A stretch of 64,000 nt of DNA from positions 25,343,004 to 25,407,003 of the forward strand of contig CM053336.1 of assembly GCA_028583605.1 (NCBI GenBank). Direction: 5' to 3'. Numbering within the stretch: the stretch's first letter is position 1; each line of letters starts with the position of its first letter. Below the pieces are notes generated by a model. That model was given only the letters and a program-made list of their open reading frames with translations. It searched no databases and was not told the DNA's origin. Made by a program: the position numbers and the translations under genes. The stretch is from Dastarcus helophoroides (Eukaryota; Arthropoda; Insecta; Coleoptera; Bothrideridae). This document shows positions 23,023-36,553 of the stretch, piece after piece.

Positions 23023-23499
23023 AACAATGAACCGGTGGAAAAGGATTATGTATGCATATTTTCTGATAAACTTTTTGTAAATGAATTTAATTGATATATA
23101 ATTAATTTAAACTCGAAATCTCAACTTTTTCCTTAAAATTTGTAGTTTATGTAAATTCGTTTTTTAAGTCTTTGTTGACTTTAATTAATTTATTTATAAA
23201 AATCATTATTTTTTTGAAATTATTTTTTATTGTTTACAGAATTTTTGGAATTTCAGAATGTATATGTTTTCAAACCGGCTTGAGTTGTGTTTAAGAAAGA
23301 AGCTATGCGTATTATTTTTTTCGCCCTTATTATTAAAGACAACTCTTATAATACCATAATACTGCAATAATAATTATTAAATCAAACATTTTTTTGGTCC
23401 CATTTTATCTTTGGTGTAGAAAGTCATGACTCATCCTAATTAACGCTAACTGACAACATAAGCGCTGCAAAAAAATTAAATTAGGAAAACTTGGCAATT

Positions 23500-24750
23500 G
23501 CCTTTTTTTCAAATTTGTTTTCCAACTATTCAAAATTTAGACTTTCTTTAAACATTTTGATTTTTTTTTGAAAATTTAACTTTTTATGAAAATGAAATGA
23601 AAATTTCCACTTTTTTCAAAATTTTGACATCTTTGAAATTTTCAACTATTCAAAATTTCGACTTTTTTAAAAATCACGAATTTTTCTAAAATTTCGACCT
23701 TTTTAAAAAAGTCAACTTTTTTTGAAGATCTTAACTTTTTCCAAAAATTGACTGAAATTTCGACTTTTTAAATTTTTTACTTTTTCCAAAAATTTTTTGA
23801 TTTTCTTTGAATATTTCGGCTTTTGATAATTTTTAATGTTATTCAAAATTTTCGAATTGCTTAGTTTTGTTTTTAAAAATTTTTAATTTTTTTAAAGAAC
23901 TGCACTGCACCAGTTTTTTCAATTTTGATATTTTTTTGAAAATTGATATTTTTCCAAATTTCGTCTATTTTAAACATTTTCCTTTTTGCAGTTTTTGACG
24001 TCAATATTGTGACTATTATATCACGATTTGTTTGCATAATTTCGACTTTTTGTGAATAATTTCGACTTTTTTTTTGAAGATTTATTTTTTATGAAAATTT
24101 TACTTTTTTTGAAAATTTTTACATTTTTCAAAATTTCAGCTTTTTTCAAAATCATCAATTTTTATTAAATTCCAACTTTATGACAATTTTGACATTTCAC
24201 TAGTGTTTTAAATTATCATTATTTTCAAATTTTTAGCTTTTCTAATTTTCATTTTTTTTTAAATTTCAGAATATTTAAAAAAATTTCGACCATTTTTCAA
24301 ATGAATCTATTTTTCAAAGTTTAGATTTTTTTAGAAATTTAAAATTTCTTCAAAATTTTACCAATTATCTTAAAAATTTCGTTTTTTCATTCAATTTCAA
24401 TTTTTTTTTAATCTAATGAATTGTTCTGAAAATTCCTCCTTTTTTCAAACTTTTAACATTTTTCTCAAAATTTTGACTTTATTTCCCAATGTTGAAATTT
24501 TGCCTTTTTTAAAAGTTTCTCAGCAAAAAGTCGAATACTCGAAATTTTATCAAAATTTTAAGTTTATCTAACATTTGGATTTTTAAACAGTTTTTATAAA
24601 TTTCGAATTCTCAAAATCTTAGCTTTTTACTAGAAATTTCGCGTTAAAATTTGAATATTATTTCGATTTTTTCAAGTCTCACAAAAAGCGAACTTTTTCT
24701 CAAAACAAAGTGTTTTCGTGTTAAAATTAGAATTTTATTTCGGTTTTTTT
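23500..24750 (+). repeat. AT-rich degenerate array, T-rich strand plus
   Basis: Same drifting TTTCGACTTTTTCAAAATTT-like units as elsewhere, here occupying the centre of the foldback. No gene. Confidence 0.65.
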
Positions 24751-24774
24751 CTAAGACTCATAATTAACAAGAAA

Positions 24775-24965
24775 AACAGATATTGGTCAATTTGAACATT
24801 ACTTTTTTCCCAACTACAAATATCTATGAATATTTTCCATTGTAAAATTTGTGCATCTTGATGGCAATAAATACTCTCAGTTCAAATACAACTTTTAGAA
24901 AAGGAACACCCTTCCAGTAATTTTATCATTTTACCCAAACATCTGTTTTTACTTAGAAAGTAAGA
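24775..24965 (-). repeat. Dispersed repeat, inverted copy at 53912-54090
   Basis: About 180 bp matching the reverse complement of 53912-54090 closely. Shared blocks include GAACATTACTTTTTTCCAACTAC-like sequence and TCTTGATGGCAATAAATACT. Non-coding and of unknown class. Confidence 0.75.
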
Positions 24966-25905
24966 TAAATAAACAACGTAGTTCAATTGGCCTGCGTCAC
25001 AATAGCAGACAAAACTTCAAAAGGGGCTGGGCGAGTCATAACAGTAATTATTATGAAATTGCTTTTCGTTGAAATTTATGATTCAAGTTTGTTATTATGA
25101 TTAATTATACTCTTTTATGAAGTACATATTTCTGCTTAAATTCTTTAGAAATACAGCTGTACTTGGAAACACCAATAGAGCAATAGAAAAGGATAAATAG
25201 GCAGTACACTTTTTGAAAATAGTCCAAATCAAAAACAAACAAACGAAATTTAAATTAAGACAAAGACGCATGAAAAACGCTGAAAAATGTAAAAAAGTAG
25301 GACATGACATAAAATCCGGTCTCTAGTAATTATTATGGCAGTATTATGGTATTATCGAAGCTGTCTTTAATATTAAGGTCAGAAAAAAATAATACGCAAC
25401 ATCCAAAACTTAGGACTTCTTTCTTAAACAGAATTCATGCCGGTTTAAAAAAATATATGATGCCAAAAATTCTGTCTAAACAATAAAAAATATTTTCGAA
25501 AAAGTAATAATTTTTATAAATAAATTAATTAAAAAGTCAACAAAAACTTAAAAAACGAATTTACATAAACTACAAATTTTAAGGAAAAAGTCGAGATTCC
25601 GAGATTAAATTAATTATATCAATTAAATTAATTTAACAAAAAGTTTATCAAAAATTTTAAGAAATACGCATACATAATCTTTTTACACTGGTTTATTGTA
25701 TTAACTAATATTTAAATTTGTTTTCAATTCTTTTAGGAATCTTAAGTTGAATTCAGTTAAAGAAAAATATAACGATTTGTTTATTCCAACAAGAGCATTT
25801 TGGCCAATTCAAGCAACAATGCTAATGTCGGACTTGCCATCTACCCAGTCATAAAACAGGTTTTATTTTGCCTGAAGGCTGAAGTGACCATTACTTAAGA
25901 GTTCA

Positions 25906-28655
25906 AACGATTTCAAAATACTATCCCACCAGCCGCTCATCACTGACGACTGTCGGAACCTGCAATTACCGTGTCCCTCTATTGGTGAAAAGATTAAACA
26001 AAAGGATGCAGAGGACCAGGGATAAGATCAAGTGGACGCAAAGACCATCATTGATTTTGGTGGATGCGTCCTGAAGCAGAGCTCCTGAGCGTCCAAAATG
26101 GCGTACGCTTTTACTCCATTGCTTCCGCCATCTATACTATATTCAATCAACGTGATAACTGAAAAACCCATAGAGAAATTAAGAAAGAGTAACAACCACC
26201 TGCAATTCTATGGATAGCGTACGCCCCTCGTGGTTAACGGAATTATTACCTTAAAAACAGAACACTGTAATACGAACAACACAAAAACTGTATTATCGAC
26301 AAAATTTCCCACCTTTTTTCTAATATTTAATGTATCTAAGAATTTTAGATTTAAAAAGATTTTTACCATATCAGTAATTGGCATTAATTACGCAACTTTT
26401 GCGTAATTGTCACCATTTACTAATGTGGCAAAATATTCTTTTAGACCTAATTAAAAAAAACCACAAGGTTAGTTCAGTACTTTAAGAAATTACATTAAAA
26501 TTTGTAATTTATGATGCACCAAGACAGCATAAAATACAAATTTTAATGCAATATTTTAGATCTAATATCAGTATAATTTATATTTCCAAGTAAAAGGGTT
26601 AAAATAAGAAAGATATATGTTCCCAGAGTTTTTATTTACAAAATATAAACAATAATAAAACAATTTTGAAGTAGGTCCCTTTTTTAGAAAGTCAACAAAA
26701 TAAAAATGAATTATAAAGTAGATTAACACAGAAATATTTCAGCACCCCAAACTTCTGAAACAAACAGAAAATATTTTAGTTTAACGAATAAATATAAACA
26801 AAAAATGACAAATGACACAACACGAAAGCTATGAAAAAAAAATTAACATAATGCTCCTGCTCGTAATGATTTATATGCTTTGTCTTAAGAAAAACCAATG
26901 TTAATTATGGTACTATTTCTAAATTGGAATTTAATAGATGAATTCAATACTACAATTATTTGTATGTTCTTCTGTGTTAAATTATTTTGATATACTAGAA
27001 GTTGTAAATTGCAATTTATTTTTGCACTTGCCAATGCATTCTCTAAATTTAAAATATATTGCTTCTGAAATGTCACTGATACATTACGAAGTGCAAGTGT
27101 TTGTTGTGAGCAACACCGAATCTAACTTAAAATTTGGAAAAATTGGTCAATTTTGAATGCCTTGCAGAAGCATGGGTTTTGGTTTGATGAAAATTTTAAA
27201 AGATACTTAACTTTTTGTTTGCTTCCAAGTCGATATTATGTAGGTTGTTGCAATTAGGTATGCAACAGTTTACTCGAGTTAAGTGGCGTCATCTCATACT
27301 TTTGCAACTTCTAAAATTTGTAAGTACGCTTGCCCGTAGGAGCATTAAATGAGTTGAGCAGAAAATGAATGTTATAGCAATTTATATTTAAGATAATGTG
27401 AAACAACAAATTGAGTTCCGTAAGTCACGGACTTCATGTTGTTAGTGTACTCCACACACCCACACACAACTCTAGTTTTACTTCAATTCTACACTGTTGA
27501 TAGTTACTTATCTGTAGTATGCTTATAATAAACGTTAATAATTACTTTACTGCACTAAAACAGCGACTTAATTTTGCATAGTAAATTGTAAACAATAAAG
27601 AATATACGTCAACTGCCATATTTAAAAGGAAGTGAAAAGGAGAGAGAAAAAGAGCGAGAGGAAAGCTATTTTAGTTCCTTTAACCCGACTTCGCGGCGCT
27701 ACAAACAAACTTCTTCTTTCTTCTATTTACTAAATGGTCTTTTCCTGCATAGTCTCTGGAAAAACCCAACACCCATATATTTATTATATATTCTTAATAA
27801 GTATATGCCAACACCAAACAACCAGCAGGAAGACCACCGAAAGGCACGAGACCTGGGCATCCAGCTCACGAGAGCTTCCAAACTGAAGTCAAACAAGACA
27901 GTGTCCTATTACAAAGAAGAAGATAAAATAAGCCGGTTAACTTGTAGTTTTTCTTGTTACACAAATACCACGAACGCCATCCCATTTTTCTTTCGTTTTT
28001 CTACCGATATCCAGAAATGCCACATCGTCTAAATATTTCCATATTTGTTTAAAAATGGAAATATTTACAATGCAGACCGGTGTTTACATTTGACCGTACA
28101 CCGTACACAGCTGATCTCTAACATATGCGCATTGCGGCTCATCAACCAGTGTGAAGGTCACCGAGAAAGAGAAGTCTTTCCCACATAAAACGCCAAGCTG
28201 GCCATATAGAAGTATTACATATACGATTGGAGCTAACGGATCTGTGGCGACTGATTCTATGCTTTTTCAATATTCACTTTACGCTTCTATAGGCAACCAG
28301 ACAAACTACTGACTCAGCGGTGTGTATACATAAAGATAGTTTATGATGTTGCCTATTCTATGGGCATTTGTTTATGTATCAGATTTGTATGTACTAATGT
28401 AATAATCAAATAAATAATCGGTCAAGTAATAAATATCTACGCCCTACTACTTCAGTGAAATGCCACGAGTATACAACTTTTCCCGTCGTGTTTGTTCAAA
28501 ATGATTCACGCGAGATAAATACTCGGTTTTTTTAACCACAAAAAATAGACTATGTGCCGATAATACATCACGGTTTTTACAAAATAAAACAATTCATAGG
28601 GAAGTTGTTAATATAGTGAACTTGTGTGCAAATAAAAGCAATTATTGATTAAAAA
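25906..28655. other. Intergenic region upstream of the GMF gene, no gene seen
   Basis: About 2.7 kb of AT-rich sequence with two less AT-rich stretches (25925-26240 and 27620-27720, the latter with a GA-rich run). Short frames occur at 26885-27156 and 27805-28032, but none shows a domain, conserved-looking segment or splice context. The last few hundred bases should contain the GMF promoter and 5' UTR. Confidence 0.35.
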
Positions 28656-29188
28656 ATGGTAAGTGTGCTCCGTGTAACCGCGCAAATATTTATATTTTTA
28701 TTTTAGTCTGGCGGATTGAAAATATGCGATATCACGGACGAAGTCAAGCAAGCCCTGACTGAAATAAGATTTAGAAAAGCCACAGACATAGCGGCGTTGG
28801 TCCGTAAGTATCGTTAACCTTCGATTGTTGCGCTCAAATTCCTTTCACATCTGATGTTATTTTAGTGAAAGTGGATCGAGAAAAACAACAAATAATCGTC
28901 GATGAAAAACTAGAGGGTATAACGATTGAAGAACTTCAAGAAAGTCTTCAAAGCCACCAACCCAGATTCATTGTTTTGTCCTATCGTCAGGAACATACCG
29001 ACGGAAGGATATCCTACCCACTATGCTTCATTTTTTTCACACCACGCGATAGCCATGCGGAGTTGCAAATAATGTATGCTGGATCGAAGATACCTTTGCA
29101 GAGGGAAGCCGGGCTGACTAGAGCATACGAAGTGAGGGAATTGGATGAATTGACCGAAGAGTGGTTGTTGGAGAAGCTTGGTAACTAG
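28656..29188 (+). CDS. GMF: Glia maturation factor (ADF-H domain), complete, three exons
   Basis: A small actin-network regulator; the family binds Arp2/3 and promotes debranching of actin filaments in the cytoplasm. Coding exon 1 is only the ATG (28656-28658), followed at once by GTAAGT. The acceptor TTTTAG ends at 28706. Exon 2 (28707-28803) starts SGGLKICDITDEV and contains RFRKATDIAALV. It ends in phase 1 at a second GTAAGT, and exon 3 (28866-29188) begins after TTTTAG. Exon 3 carries LEGITIEEL, QPRFIVLSYRQEHTDGRISY, PLCFIFFTP, QIMYAGSK and the C-terminal LTEEWLLEKLG, all in the positions expected for GMF. The total is 140 residues, the usual family length, with no lesion. Symbol given by family; the exact paralogue is not distinguished. 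Confidence 0.95.
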
Positions 29189-29985
29189 GAGTGCACCACG
29201 CTGTACATAGACTTTACTTTATATAAATTTACCCGTAAACTGCATAAGTGAACAACTTCAGGGATTTTCCAAAGTTGAAAGACAAAAGCAAAATTGTGTT
29301 CATGAAAATATTGAGTACACATTTTCTATATTTTGTATAATTTATAAGGTTTTTTTGTATAATTTATCAGTTTTAGTTGTGATGGGGCAGAGATGAACAG
29401 ATAGATAAAGCAACAAGCCGTCTTCTAATGGTTTTGTTTTATTTAAGTACAGAATTCAAAAAATGTCAACAATTTAAAATATAACCATTTTTTGAAAGCA
29501 AGATTTGTGGAATTTCATAAGCAGTTGTCAAAAACATTCGGAATGATGCCTTTCGAATATAAATTTTAAAAAAACAACAGGATTTATAATAATAAAATAA
29601 TTCTGATATTATCGATTTGTAATTTGCAAGGATGTTAAATAGGGGATTCAAATTTGTATGAAAGTTCCTAATTTTTAGAGTTGAAAACATGAAAATTAGT
29701 GTTAAGATTTCAGTTTATACCTCTAAGGTGTAATCCACTTAGGTAATATAATGAATTTCAAAATACATGTGACACCGATATCGATTTACAGAAGAAAATT
29801 AATCAGAACTTGCGGAATATTTTGAAAAGAAACGGTGACTAAATACAAAAAGTTTTGTGAATCTATGAGGGAAATATGTAATGCCGTAAGAAATTTTTTA
29901 ATACCATCAAATCATTTTTTCTTTACAGGCTCAACAATCCTCAGTTAATTTGATATTGGTCTAAGGACAATAAACCCCCAAATAC
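29189..29985. other. Downstream of GMF: 3' UTR and non-coding sequence
   Basis: AT-rich sequence with candidate polyadenylation-like AATAAA at about 29595 and looser variants earlier. No other gene seen. Confidence 0.35.
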
Positions 29986-29989
29986 CAAT

Positions 29990-30970
29990 GTAAAATTTTG
30001 AAAAATAGTCACGAATATTTTCCAAATTTGTCAATATTAAAAAAATATCGAGAATGTAAAGTCAAAATTATCAAAATTTATTTTAAAAAAAATTCGAAAA
30101 TTTTCAGTCGAAATTAGTTAAAATTTTGAAAAATGTTTAAATTTCAAATTATAGAAGCTAAAAATGTTCAAATTAAAGATGTTGAAATTTTGAAAAAAAC
30201 GATATATTTTTTCAAAATAAAAAAACAAAAATAAAACAAAGTTTTCAAGAAATTCCAAATTTTTAAAATAAGCTGAAATTTTCAAAAAATAGGCGAAATT
30301 TTGAAAAGCTTAATATATTAAAAAGGTTAAAATATTGATGAAATTTGGAGTTATAGTTTCAAAAAAAGTAAATATTTTGAAAAAAGTAGAAAATTTCGTA
30401 AAAAGTATAATTAAAAAAAATTAAGATTTTCCAAGTTTGTGAACTGGAAAAAAAGCGAAATTATAAAAAATATTCGAAATTTCTAAAAACTTAAAATTTT
30501 GAAATTTATTATAAAATTAGGAGAAAAGTCAAAATTTTCAAAAAAAGTTCAAATTTTGAAAAATTAAAAGTTTTAGATAATAAAGATTTTTTAATGGGAA
30601 ATTCTCAAAAAAAAATAAAATTTTGAAGGAAATTTCGTAATTTTTAAAAAGTTAAATTTTCCAAAAAAAAAAACTGAAATTTTGAAAAATAATCTAAAAT
30701 TTCAAAAATAATAAAAATTTTGTAAAAATTCAAGATTTAAAAATATTTACAGTCAAATTCTAAGTATAATCCGAAATCTGAAAGATAAATCCTAATTATT
30801 AGAAATCAAAATTTAAAAAAAATCGAAATTTTGAAAAATTAAGCTTTGGCTAATTAAAATTTTTTATTCAGAACGTTTAAAGAAAACAAAATTTTGAAAA
30901 CATTTTTTAATATTTAAGAAGTTAAAATATATCCAAAATACACGGAAATTAAAAAAAAATCGAGATTTAA
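29990..30970 (-). repeat. AT-rich degenerate array, A-rich strand plus
   Basis: Units like AAATTTTGAAAAA and TCGAAATTTTGAAAA on the plus strand, the opposite orientation to the array at 33-34 kb. No coding content. Confidence 0.65.
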
Positions 30971-30972
30971 AA

Positions 30973-31212
30973 TAGGTATTTCAGAAAAAAATTAAAATAC
31001 AAATTTTGTTTCCTGAAACCAAGAAAGATTAAAAAACAACAAAGGTTGCTCTAACGCGCTTCGATAACCAAGCTATCTTCTTAAGAGAGATACTCAGACT
31101 CTGAAGAGGATAGCTTGGCTATCAAAACGCGATAGAGCAACCTTTGTTGTGTTTTTTAATCTTTCTTGGTTTCAGGGGACAAGATTTGCATTTCAGTTTT
31201 ATTTCTGACATT
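30973..31212. mobile_element. Imperfect long hairpin, ~115 nt arms
   Basis: The arms meet near 31095. Matching blocks include CCTGAAACCAAGAAAGATTA / TAATCTTTCTTGGTTTCAGG and CAACAAAGGTTGCTCTA / TAGAGCAACCTTTGTTG, plus ACCAAGCTATC / GATAGCTTGG(C)T. Mismatches are spread evenly. It is shaped like a MITE but could also be transcribed as a long hairpin RNA. Confidence 0.7.
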
Positions 31213-34130
31213 TGGATTATTGAGATTTTAATAAAAAAACGAAATTTTCCCGAAAAATATTTTTGGACGTTTTAATTTATCGAAATTTGACTTTTTTTCA
31301 ATTCGACTTCATGGTCGTGCGGTAGATTTTCTCAGAATGATGTAACTCTTTGAAATGCCGCTCTATATATTTTTTTTCTTTAAAACAACCTTCGATTATG
31401 TTAGGAAAATTGTACTAAGTTCAAATAACATTTTAAAAAAGTCAATTATCAATTTTTATAATATTCTGTACAAAATATCGAAGTCTATGTCGAGATTATA
31501 ACTTTCGGAAAATTTCAAATTTGACATTTTGTCTCAAGTTTGACTTTGAATTTAAAATTTCGACTTTATCCCAAAGATTCGAGAATAGTTTTTAAATTTA
31601 GGTTATTTTTCGAACCAATGTTGTTCTTAAATTTAGGAAAATAATAAGAAAACGTTAAATAGGAATTTTTACAAAAAAATTACCAATTTAATTATGTTTA
31701 TTATTCTCAAAAATTTAGTCTTTAACAAAATTTCAACTTGGATATTTTTCTTGAAATTTCAGAAAGTCTTTTGTTATGCAGTTTGTATTTTAATTTCGAT
31801 ATGATTCCTGAAATGTTGGGATTTTTTATTTATGTATTGTAAATTTGGACTTTCTTCTACGAGTTCTAAATTTTCAGTTTCAATTTTCACGTATTACCCG
31901 AAATTTCGAATTTAATTTTGAAATTTTCACCTTTCAGAAAGATCGACTGTGTTTTCAAAATTTATTTGATCCCAATTTGTTGACCTTTTATTATTTTCTT
32001 GGTTTTCCTGAAAGGGCCTTTTGTTTTCCTTCTGTTTGTGAGGTTGAATCTTAATTATCCAATTTTTTTGTATGTCGATCCTTTTTTTAAATTCCGAGAA
32101 ATTTTTTTCAACATTCTCGACTGTGTACCTACCAATTTCCATTTTATCCAAATTTTGAATTATTTTAGAAAAATTAAATTAAATTCGAAATTTTGTCCGT
32201 AAAGAGTTGTAAACTTTTTTCATAAATTATGATTCTGATTGTGATTTCAAAAATATTTTTATATACTTAAGCATTTTATTTAATTTTCAACTTAAATTAA
32301 AAAAAAAAATTCTGAGCGGATAAAAAAACCATGGCATCGAACCACTATTTTTTTCATTCCGGTTTTCGTTTCGGAAAAAAATCATATCAGTTCCGTTTCG
32401 GTTTTCGTTCTGACCAAAATAGGGTTTCATCCGATGTTCGGTTGAGTTCCTCCGGATGACTCATTTTTTAATGGTTTTTATTTAAATTGATTTTCTAACA
32501 TAATTCGGAAAATGATCTCTCTCTTTTTTTTTGAACATTACAGCATATAAACTACTTTGGTAATGCTTAAAATTTGAGGAATATATTTCTCGATTTTTCG
32601 AGTTTAAAAATTTTATGCTGAAACTGGATTCTGGGTTCATTTTGAGTTCAAAATTCAAAAAAACCTCGAACTTTATAAAAACAAAATTACCTGCGCTTTC
32701 GCCTAGGTGAAAAAAGAGAAAGGATTCTTTGGTTCTTTTAAAACTTTTTCTTTCTTTTGAAAGTTTCGACCTTTCTGAAGAATTCAATTTTTATTGAAAA
32801 TTTTGACTTATTTCGAAAATTTCGACAATAAAAACCCATTTTTTCACAAAGTCGATCTTTTCTCGTTCGACTTCCAAATTTTAGAAATTTTAACTTGATT
32901 TTAAATATCAAAATTTTGAATATTCCAAATTCCTCAAGATTCTGTCTTATTTGGTTGGTTTTGTTTTTTTTTTGAATATTTTGCTTTTATAACTTTTGTT
33001 CTTGTTAAAGATTTTATTTTGTGAAAATTTCAAATTTTTTTGAATATTTGGAATTGACTCGAAGTTTGAATGTTTGACCTTATTTGTGTAAATATCAGAA
33101 ACTGCAGACTCGAAATTTCATCTTTTTTTGCAAATCTAACTAATTTTAAATTTTTTTTTTTCAAAACATTTCAATTCTTTTTAAAAATTCAAATTTTTTC
33201 AAATATCGACTTTTTGCAAATATCGACTCCTTCGAGTGTTTGTTTTTTTTATTCAACTTTTTTTCAGTTTTCACTTTTTCGCAAAATTTTGACTTTCTAA
33301 AAATGATTACTTTCTAACAAGTCTGACTTCGATTTTTTTTGAAAATTCTTAAACATTTTTCGATTTCTTTAAAGCATTTCGTCCTTATATTTTCCAGATT
33401 TTTAAATTTAGATGTTCTTTTTTTTCAGCTTCCACTTTTTTCAAATATTTATTTATTTTATTAATCGCAAGACTTTTTCAGTTTGACCTTTCTTTAGAAT
33501 TTTAATTGATTTACCAAATTCTGAATTTTTTGAAAATCGTTACACATAATTTCGATCTCTTCTCCAAATTGTCATTTTTTTTTTCAAAATCTTAATTTTT
33601 TCTGTGAATTTAATGATATTGAAAAACTGACTTTTAAAAGCTTCTACCCAGTTTTTTTTTTTAAATTTTTGACCTTGATCCAACTTTTGACAATTTCTCA
33701 AAGCTTCGATAATTTTTGAAAACAGGTTGTTTTAAATTTGGAATTTTTCTCAAGGTTTCGGCTTTCATATATGAAACTGAACTTTTATTTAAAAAATTAG
33801 ATTTTTCTCTAATCATTGTTTTTTGAAAAATTAAATTTTTCTCAAAATTTCGACATTTTAATATTTTCGAACCTTTTTCGGAATTTAGACTTTGAAAATT
33901 TCGACCTTTTATCATCAAAATTTCGACTCTTTCTCGGAGCTGTAACTTTTTCAGAATATGATTTTTTTTAGAAAATTTTCCCTTTGTTTCAAAATTTTGA
34001 CTTGTAAAAAATTTGACAACACAAAGTTTTTTTTCTCAAAATTTTGGTTTTTTTATACATGATTGTGTTGACACATTTTTTTTGAAAACCTTTACCTTTA
34101 TTTTGAAAATCTCCACTTTAGCTCAAACTT
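31213..34130. repeat. AT-rich sequence grading into a T-rich array
   Basis: 31.2-33.0 kb is heterogeneous AT-rich DNA with no gene. A short TTCGGTTTTCGTTC-rich patch lies at 32355-32415. From about 33.0 kb the plus strand becomes the T-rich degenerate array and runs up to the pogo-like remnant. Frames here are low-complexity. Confidence 0.5.
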
Positions 34131-35772
34131 TTTAGTATTTCTCGAAGTTCATCTTAGTTGTCGAGGGACTTGCTGAGTCTGTTGGTAAATCATCTTCGGT
34201 TAAATTGGCGTAGCTTGCAGCAAAATTATCGTCTTTAAAAGACAATAGGTTTAGATGCCAGAGACCTGGTTTCCCAAATGACTTTAATATATTTTCTTGA
34301 GAAAAGACTGATTGAAATGCATGTTTAGTTAATTGAGCAATTTGTTTTATAGTTATGGTTTTCCCAGCATTCATTATCATCCACACGTTAAAAAAAGTAG
34401 CACAATATGTTTTACATGATCCGTACACTCCAATATCTAGTGGTTGTAGCTTGTGAGAAGTGTGAGGGGAAAAGATAACAAAACGAAACCATTTTATCGG
34501 CAAAAATTGACGGCTTGTATAGTTACGTGTGTCTCATGATTAAAAGAGTATTTTGCAACCTTTATTGCATTTTGTATGACTTTGGAGATGTTCCCAATAC
34601 TCGCAAAAATTATTCAGATGTTATCCAACCATTTTTACTTCCTAACCCAATACTTGATGGTGGAGCATCAATAAGATATTCCTCAGGATGGCATATTCTA
34701 GGAAACACGTACACTGGAGGTAAAGCATTACCCACAGCATTTATTATTCCAACAAAAGTGGTCAGTTCACCTCGCTCTCCAGATGCCGCCAAACTTACTT
34801 GCTTCTTTGCCTTTGAGAAAACCACTTTTACTGGTTTGGGAACTATTGAAATCCTTGTTTCGTCAACAGTAAAAATTTGTTCAGGTTTAAAATTATATTT
34901 TTCTAAAACTACAACATAATTTCTAAAAAAATCTTTTACTGTATTTTTGTTAAATCCTGTTGCCCGCGCTATACTGGTATTTTCAGGCTTTCGTAGACTA
35001 ATTTTATCATGGTTTCTTTCCATAAAGCACTTCAACCAGTCAGATCTAGCTTTCCTATTTTCAGTTCATTGTTTCGGAAACTTACAATCGGGAAGAATTT
35101 TTGCATAATCATACGCTAATATTCTAATCTGTTTGTATGTCATACCAAAATTCATATCAGAACATATTTTTATATATTTTACCAACTCCGGTTCTTGATC
35201 CATATTGAAAACTTGAGCAACAGTATATTTACTGGAATAGATTGGTTTTTCATCTTGCTCATTGCTTTCATTTCCAGAATCATCGTTGTACAATCTAACC
35301 AACTGTTCTCTGGGGGATATTTCTTTACTATTTTTGCAATTCTAGAATGTAAGGTGCCCCGCTTGACATTCAAAGTTCTCGCAGCTACTCTCTCCGACAT
35401 ATTATGGCGTAAAACTTCACTGTTTTTAAGTTGATTAGTGGAAAAGCTTTTAGGCAGAATGCTGGATTCTTTTAATATATTGCATAGAGAAACTTCTTAC
35501 TGCATGAGATAATAAGCCTTGTATATACGAATATATACAAGTTTATTACGATGCAATTGAAATCTAATTTCATTAGAATCTAATGAAAACCAGACTGCAA
35601 TTGCAAAGTTCACGTAGATGAGGCAAAGCTTGTAGCACGGGTTGCATCGCAACATCCATAGATACAAATGTCCTCAGCGCTTTACTTTCATCTAGTTTTG
35701 ACAAATGACCAATTAAATGTTCTGTAATTAAACAGTTAAACAGGCTTAAAATTGAAAATATGTACAACCGCA

Positions 35773-35815
35773 ACCATAGACTAATTTCGGCCTTCCTTGG
35801 CCTCATCAGCATGGT
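35773..35815 (-). ncRNA. Hammerhead ribozyme motif, direct monomer
   Basis: On the minus strand: stem I ACCAT/ATGGT, core CTGATGA, stem II GGCC/GGCC with an AAGGA loop, then GAAATTAGTC. Core bases are intact, but stem III (ATTAGT) is no longer self-complementary, unlike ACTAGT in the partner copy, so activity is doubtful. Confidence 0.65.
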
Positions 35816-36553
35816 ACGGTGGTTGTATACACTTCCAATTTAAAGCCGTTTGTCAGTCGTATAAGTATTCAAGAGAGCAAACCTCCATTGGGTGACTTGT
35901 AACTGACTTTTAACTGTTTATTACGTAAACATTTTCGCCACATTCTAATTGAAGCATTACTCTCTGCTGAGATAATAAGCCTTGTATATACGAATATATA
36001 CAAGTTTATTACGATGCAATTGAAATCTAATTTCATTAGAATATAATGAAAACCAGACTGCAATTGCAAAGTTCACCTAGATGAGGCAAAGCTTGTATCA
36101 CGGGTTGCATCGCAACATCCATAGATACAAACGTCCTCGGCGTGACTTTATTTTCATCTAGTTTTGACAAATGACCAATTAAATGTTCTGTAATTAAACA
36201 GTTAAACGTGCTTTGAAAGTAAAGTCACCCCGAGGACGTTTGTATCTATGGATGTTGCGATGCAACCCTGATACTAGCTTTGCCTCATCTATGTGAACTT
36301 TGCAATTGCAGCCTGGTTTTCATTAGATTCTAATGAAATTAGATTTCAATTGCATTGTAATTAATTTGTATATATTCGTATATACAAGGTTTATTATCTC
36401 AGCAGAGAGTAATGCTTCAATTAGCATGTGGCGAAAATGTTTGCGTAATAAACAGTTAAAAGTCAGTTACAAGTCACCCAATGGAGGTTTGCTCTCTTGG
36501 ATACTCATACGACTGACTAACGGCTTTAAATTGGAAGTGTATACAACCACCGT

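Larger units (their letters stand above)
22634..25905. mobile_element. Large foldback structure with ~600-750 bp inverted arms
   Basis: The left arm (about 22634-23375) is the diverged reverse complement of the right arm (about 25325-25905). Landmarks: GGCAAAATAAAACCTGTTTT (22673) against AAAACAGGTTTTATTTTGCC (25853), CTTTAACTGAATTCAA near 22776 against its complement near 25750, and CCATAATACTGC near 23352 against GCAGTATTATGG near 25338. The middle holds an AT-rich array and a dispersed repeat. No transposase is present. It could be a foldback element or an inverted duplication of a non-coding transposon. Confidence 0.65.

Noticed and set aside
27805..28032. 75-codon plus-strand frame upstream of GMF
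   Set aside because: No domain, no splice context and composition like its non-coding surroundings.
32355..32415. TTCGGTTTTCGTTC repeats as a transposon terminal repeat
   Set aside because: Short, imperfect and without an inverted partner nearby.
34515..34919. 134-codon plus-strand frame
   Set aside because: Antisense to the pogo-like transposase core, whose VDETR and following motifs read on the minus strand.
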